The notes under the pieces are model-generated. The model saw only the letters and a list, made by a program, of their open reading frames with translations. It ran no database searches and was not told the DNA's origin. The position numbers and the translations under genes were made by a program. DNA of 64,000 bases from JBKBKN01 sp046294625 (GTDB lineage: Bacteria > Bacteroidota > Bacteroidia > M30B66), in the NCBI GenBank assembly GCA_046294625.1, contig JBKBKN010000014.1, forward strand, positions 1-64,000, in the 5' to 3' direction. Within the stretch, counting starts at the first letter, position 1; every line of letters starts with the position of its first letter. Positions 61,815 to 64,000 of the stretch are shown in pieces.

Positions 61815-64000
61815 TGTACTACGATTCTTTTGCTGATTTTACCACTTGGGGTTTCTAGTGTCACAAGGTAGATGCCCGATTTTTGATCTGATAAATCTAA
61901 AGTAGTATTTACTTCGTGGATTCGTCCAAGACGCTTGTGTTTAACCTGACGACCCAGCACATCGGTCACCCACAAATGCGCTTCCTGATGGTCTGTTAAT
62001 CCTATTTTGATTTGCAAGGGTCCTTGTGTAGGGTTTGGTATCACATCAAATGTGGTTTGGAATCGGAAATTTGCAAGATTCGTAGTATTGGCAATATAAC
62101 AGGAAACACCCAATTGTGTAAAGGTTTGTTCATAGCGATCATTCACCACATCTACAATGCGACTAATGCAAACCGTATCGTTGGTGAGTTGAAAATAATG
62201 AATCCTGCAAAGGGGTTGAACTGTGGGGCTTCTTACCAAAGAAGAATCCAACCAAGAGATGCCAATTACCTTGTTGCCACCAAGCGTGAACTGGGGTGTA
62301 ATCGGGAATTGATCAGGGTTCGCAGTATTTTCAACATTGGCGATGGTGATTCCTGACATATCGAATTCGTAAGCCACCACGCGGTTATGCTTATTTAAAA
62401 TGCCGATATCGATATATTTTTCAGCAAAATCAACGCCTGTAATCATTATCATTACGGTGTCTGTAATATTAAATATTCCACCCGGAAACTGGCAATGGTC
62501 GTGTGGAACATCGCCCTGATGAATATGCCCTTCGCCGTATAAATAGCAGCTTGAAACCAACGAGGCGTCGTAAACACTTATTTTAGCATCTAGGTTCAAA
62601 TCTGTGCACGGAGTAACAGCAATATCGTTGCCTAAAATTCCTGTAACATACAAGTGTGCATCTGCAATGTTTTGTTCTCCGCTGTTGTTGAGATCCCCCC
62701 TGATTTTGGTTCCTGCGCAATTGCCTTCGCAGTCAACCTGTGCATTTCCATAAATCTCACCAAGACAATCAGTATATGGATCGCAATCATTATCTACCGC
62801 TACTGTTTTTTGTCCGTTTGCATTGAGTCCGATGCGAATACAAACCTGAGCCCAATTGTTCATGTAATCCAACTCGTGTCTGCCAAGGAAATCAGGTAAA
62901 TGATTCCAGTTGGTTCTCACCACCAAAGTGTATGAGCCGGTGTCCACGTCTGTGACATCAATCCATTGACAATCTAATCCGGAGCTGTAAATGTCTCCGC
63001 AACCTGCGCTAATACCCATATTACTGCATCCGTATTGAGCAGATCCACCATCGGAGCATTCCAAATCAATCACACAAAAACCGTTTTTAAATCCAATAGG
63101 AATGGCATTGTTGTTTTGATCATATAGCAAATACTCAGCATAGCCTTCATGGTGCCAATGTCCGTGACAATTTCCCCATGAGAATTGGGGGTTATTGGCA
63201 GAAGGAGCACCAATGTAATAATCCTGATTACCTATGTTTTTGATGTGAGTCGTAAATCGGATGATTGTTCTTTGACCATAGCCGGTTAAACAACCTTCAA
63301 CCACATGACAATTTGATGCATTGATTGTAGCTACTTGCAACGAATTAGCAATGGTTTGTTGCACAATGATCAAGTCAGGGCCATTCGGACAGTTTGGATC
63401 TCCGGGAAAAATACATTCCCCTTGAACTGTGGCCAAAGGATTATAATTACATGCTGCCGGATTCATGCATCCAACCACCGGGCCATTAAAGCTTAGCGCC
63501 CAGTCGATATTGCCTGCGTTACATGAGCCTTCAAATCCGCCAATCCGAATGTAGTATATTCTACCTGCTTCTAGCAAGGCATTTACTCTTGCCTGATCAC
63601 CGCAACCACCACTGTTGTGGTCGTAGTAAATGGTTCCCATGTTGGAATTGTCCCAATTTAATCCTGCACAGTAGTCATACACCCAAATCACCGTATTGCA
63701 GGTCTCAATGTCGCATGTGCTGATTAAATACATACCTGTGATTTCCGGCACAAACCGATACCAAGTATTGTGTTCAGGGGCTACATACTGGCCTTCAGCT
63801 ACTTCGATAGCAGAACCACAACTGGTACCGGGAGGACAATTGATTGAAGTGGTTTCTGAATAAGTGAATTGGCCGCCTTGAGCAACAATTTCACCATTAA
63901 CCCTTACAGTGTAAGATCCTTGTCCAAAACCACAACAAATACCGTCACCATAACTATCTAGAATTGTAAAAAAGAAACAAGTATTTTCAGGTAAACAATA
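61811..64000 (-). CDS. Secreted lysyl-oxidase-like protein with dockerin-like repeats and T9SS sorting domain (5' end outside window)
   Basis: The frame is open to the window edge, so the start is missing; the GTG at 63751 is an internal Val. The visible 730 residues begin with a Cys-rich domain (ILDSYGDGICCGFGQGSYTV, about 63870-63970) seen in many Bacteroidota exoproteins. A domain with the order of animal lysyl oxidase follows: CHGHWHH (about 63150-63172, copper-binding His), GFKNGFCVIDLEC (about 63060-63100, position of the LTQ Lys) and GDIYSSGLDCQWIDVTDV (about 62950-63000, position of the LTQ Tyr). Two dockerin-like Asp/Asn loops (GDLNNSGEQNIADA, DLNLDAKISVYDA) come next, then a cohesin-like stretch and a type A sorting domain (VIPNPTQGPL, GIYLVTLETPSGKISKRIVV). 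Confidence 0.83.
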   Translation of the reverse strand, partial: YCLPENTCFFFTILDSYGDGICCGFGQGSYTVRVNGEIVAQGGQFTYSETTSINCPPGTSCGSAIEVAEGQYVAPEHNTWYRFVPEITGMYLISTCDIETCNTVIWVYDYCAGLNWDNSNMGTIYYDHNSGGCGDQARVNALLEAGRIYYIRIGGFEGSCNAGNIDWALSFNGPVVGCMNPAACNYNPLATVQGECIFPGDPNCPNGPDLIIVQQTIANSLQVATINASNCHVVEGCLTGYGQRTIIRFTTHIKNIGNQDYYIGAPSANNPQFSWGNCHGHWHHEGYAEYLLYDQNNNAIPIGFKNGFCVIDLECSDGGSAQYGCSNMGISAGCGDIYSSGLDCQWIDVTDVDTGSYTLVVRTNWNHLPDFLGRHELDYMNNWAQVCIRIGLNANGQKTVAVDNDCDPYTDCLGEIYGNAQVDCEGNCAGTKIRGDLNNSGEQNIADAHLYVTGILGNDIAVTPCTDLNLDAKISVYDASLVSSCYLYGEGHIHQGDVPHDHCQFPGGIFNITDTVMIMITGVDFAEKYIDIGILNKHNRVVAYEFDMSGITIANVENTANPDQFPITPQFTLGGNKVIGISWLDSSLVRSPTVQPLCRIHYFQLTNDTVCISRIVDVVNDRYEQTFTQLGVSCYIANTTNLANFRFQTTFDVIPNPTQGPLQIKIGLTDHQEAHLWVTDVLGRQVKHKRLGRIHEVNTTLDLSDQKSGIYLVTLETPSGKISKRIVVQ

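Overview
The window is a piece of a Bacteroidota (Bacteroidetes) chromosome, most likely a free-living Chitinophagales/Saprospirales/Flavobacteriales-type organism and probably a draft or metagenome scaffold, because a run of ten N lies at 20667-20676. The evidence for the phylum is strong: many secreted proteins end in type IX secretion (T9SS) sorting domains (type A in the amylase, beta-helix, PA-domain and lysyl-oxidase-like proteins; type B, gliding-motility style, in the giant PKD protein). Several genes also have promoters of the Bacteroidota form TTG or TTTG / 17-23 bp / TAnnTTTG. The set further includes a TonB-dependent receptor with a carboxypeptidase-regulatory N-terminus, a putative Porin_10-type porin, and mqnD of the futalosine menaquinone route.

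Layout. 62-2167: two AT-rich secreted proteins of unknown function and a gene-free stretch with a decayed direct repeat. 2168-6544: a beta-barrel-like protein, then an exbB-exbD-tonB-folC run. 6602-15374: MscS channel, ABC-F ATPase, secreted alpha-amylase, porin, DUF368/PopT-like lipid carrier translocase. 15415-23941: T9SS surface proteins, including a broken collagen-like gene and a >2,200-residue protein interrupted by the assembly gap. 24101-32591: murB, mqnD, TonB-dependent receptor, a probably frameshifted gene, a von Willebrand A protein, Bcp peroxiredoxin, a DUF429-like protein and tRNA-Cys. 32599-42687: a 2,500-residue PKD-repeat giant and a PA-domain protein. 42787-53982: housekeeping genes (PyrR-like phosphoribosyltransferase, SDR, exosortase-like protein lacking its cysteine, rdgB, dnaE, nucleoside transporter, recN, methyltransferase, ZIP transporter). 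54028-57964: an AraC regulator facing an aldehyde dehydrogenase, followed by DUF779 and a 2-Cys peroxiredoxin, which looks like an aldehyde/oxidative stress module. 57965-58798: an 834-bp stretch without a gene that has DnaA-box-like sites and what looks like a complete promoter-to-terminator unit with no open reading frame. 58799-64000: prmC, a glycosyltransferase, a beta-barrel protein and a T9SS-exported lysyl-oxidase-like protein that runs off the window.

Much of the window therefore serves the cell envelope: energising outer-membrane receptors (ExbBD/TonB), precursor synthesis and lipid-carrier recycling (MurB, DUF368), and display or release of large adhesive or enzymatic proteins through T9SS. 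The most unusual items are the lysyl-oxidase-like T9SS cargo with dockerin-like repeats, the orphan transcription unit near 58.2-58.7 kb, the exosortase-family protein with Ala in place of the catalytic Cys, the repeat block inserted inside a PA domain, and the homogenised PKD array. No insertion sequence, CRISPR array, prophage or rRNA was seen. All family names come from reading motifs by eye, not from database searches.
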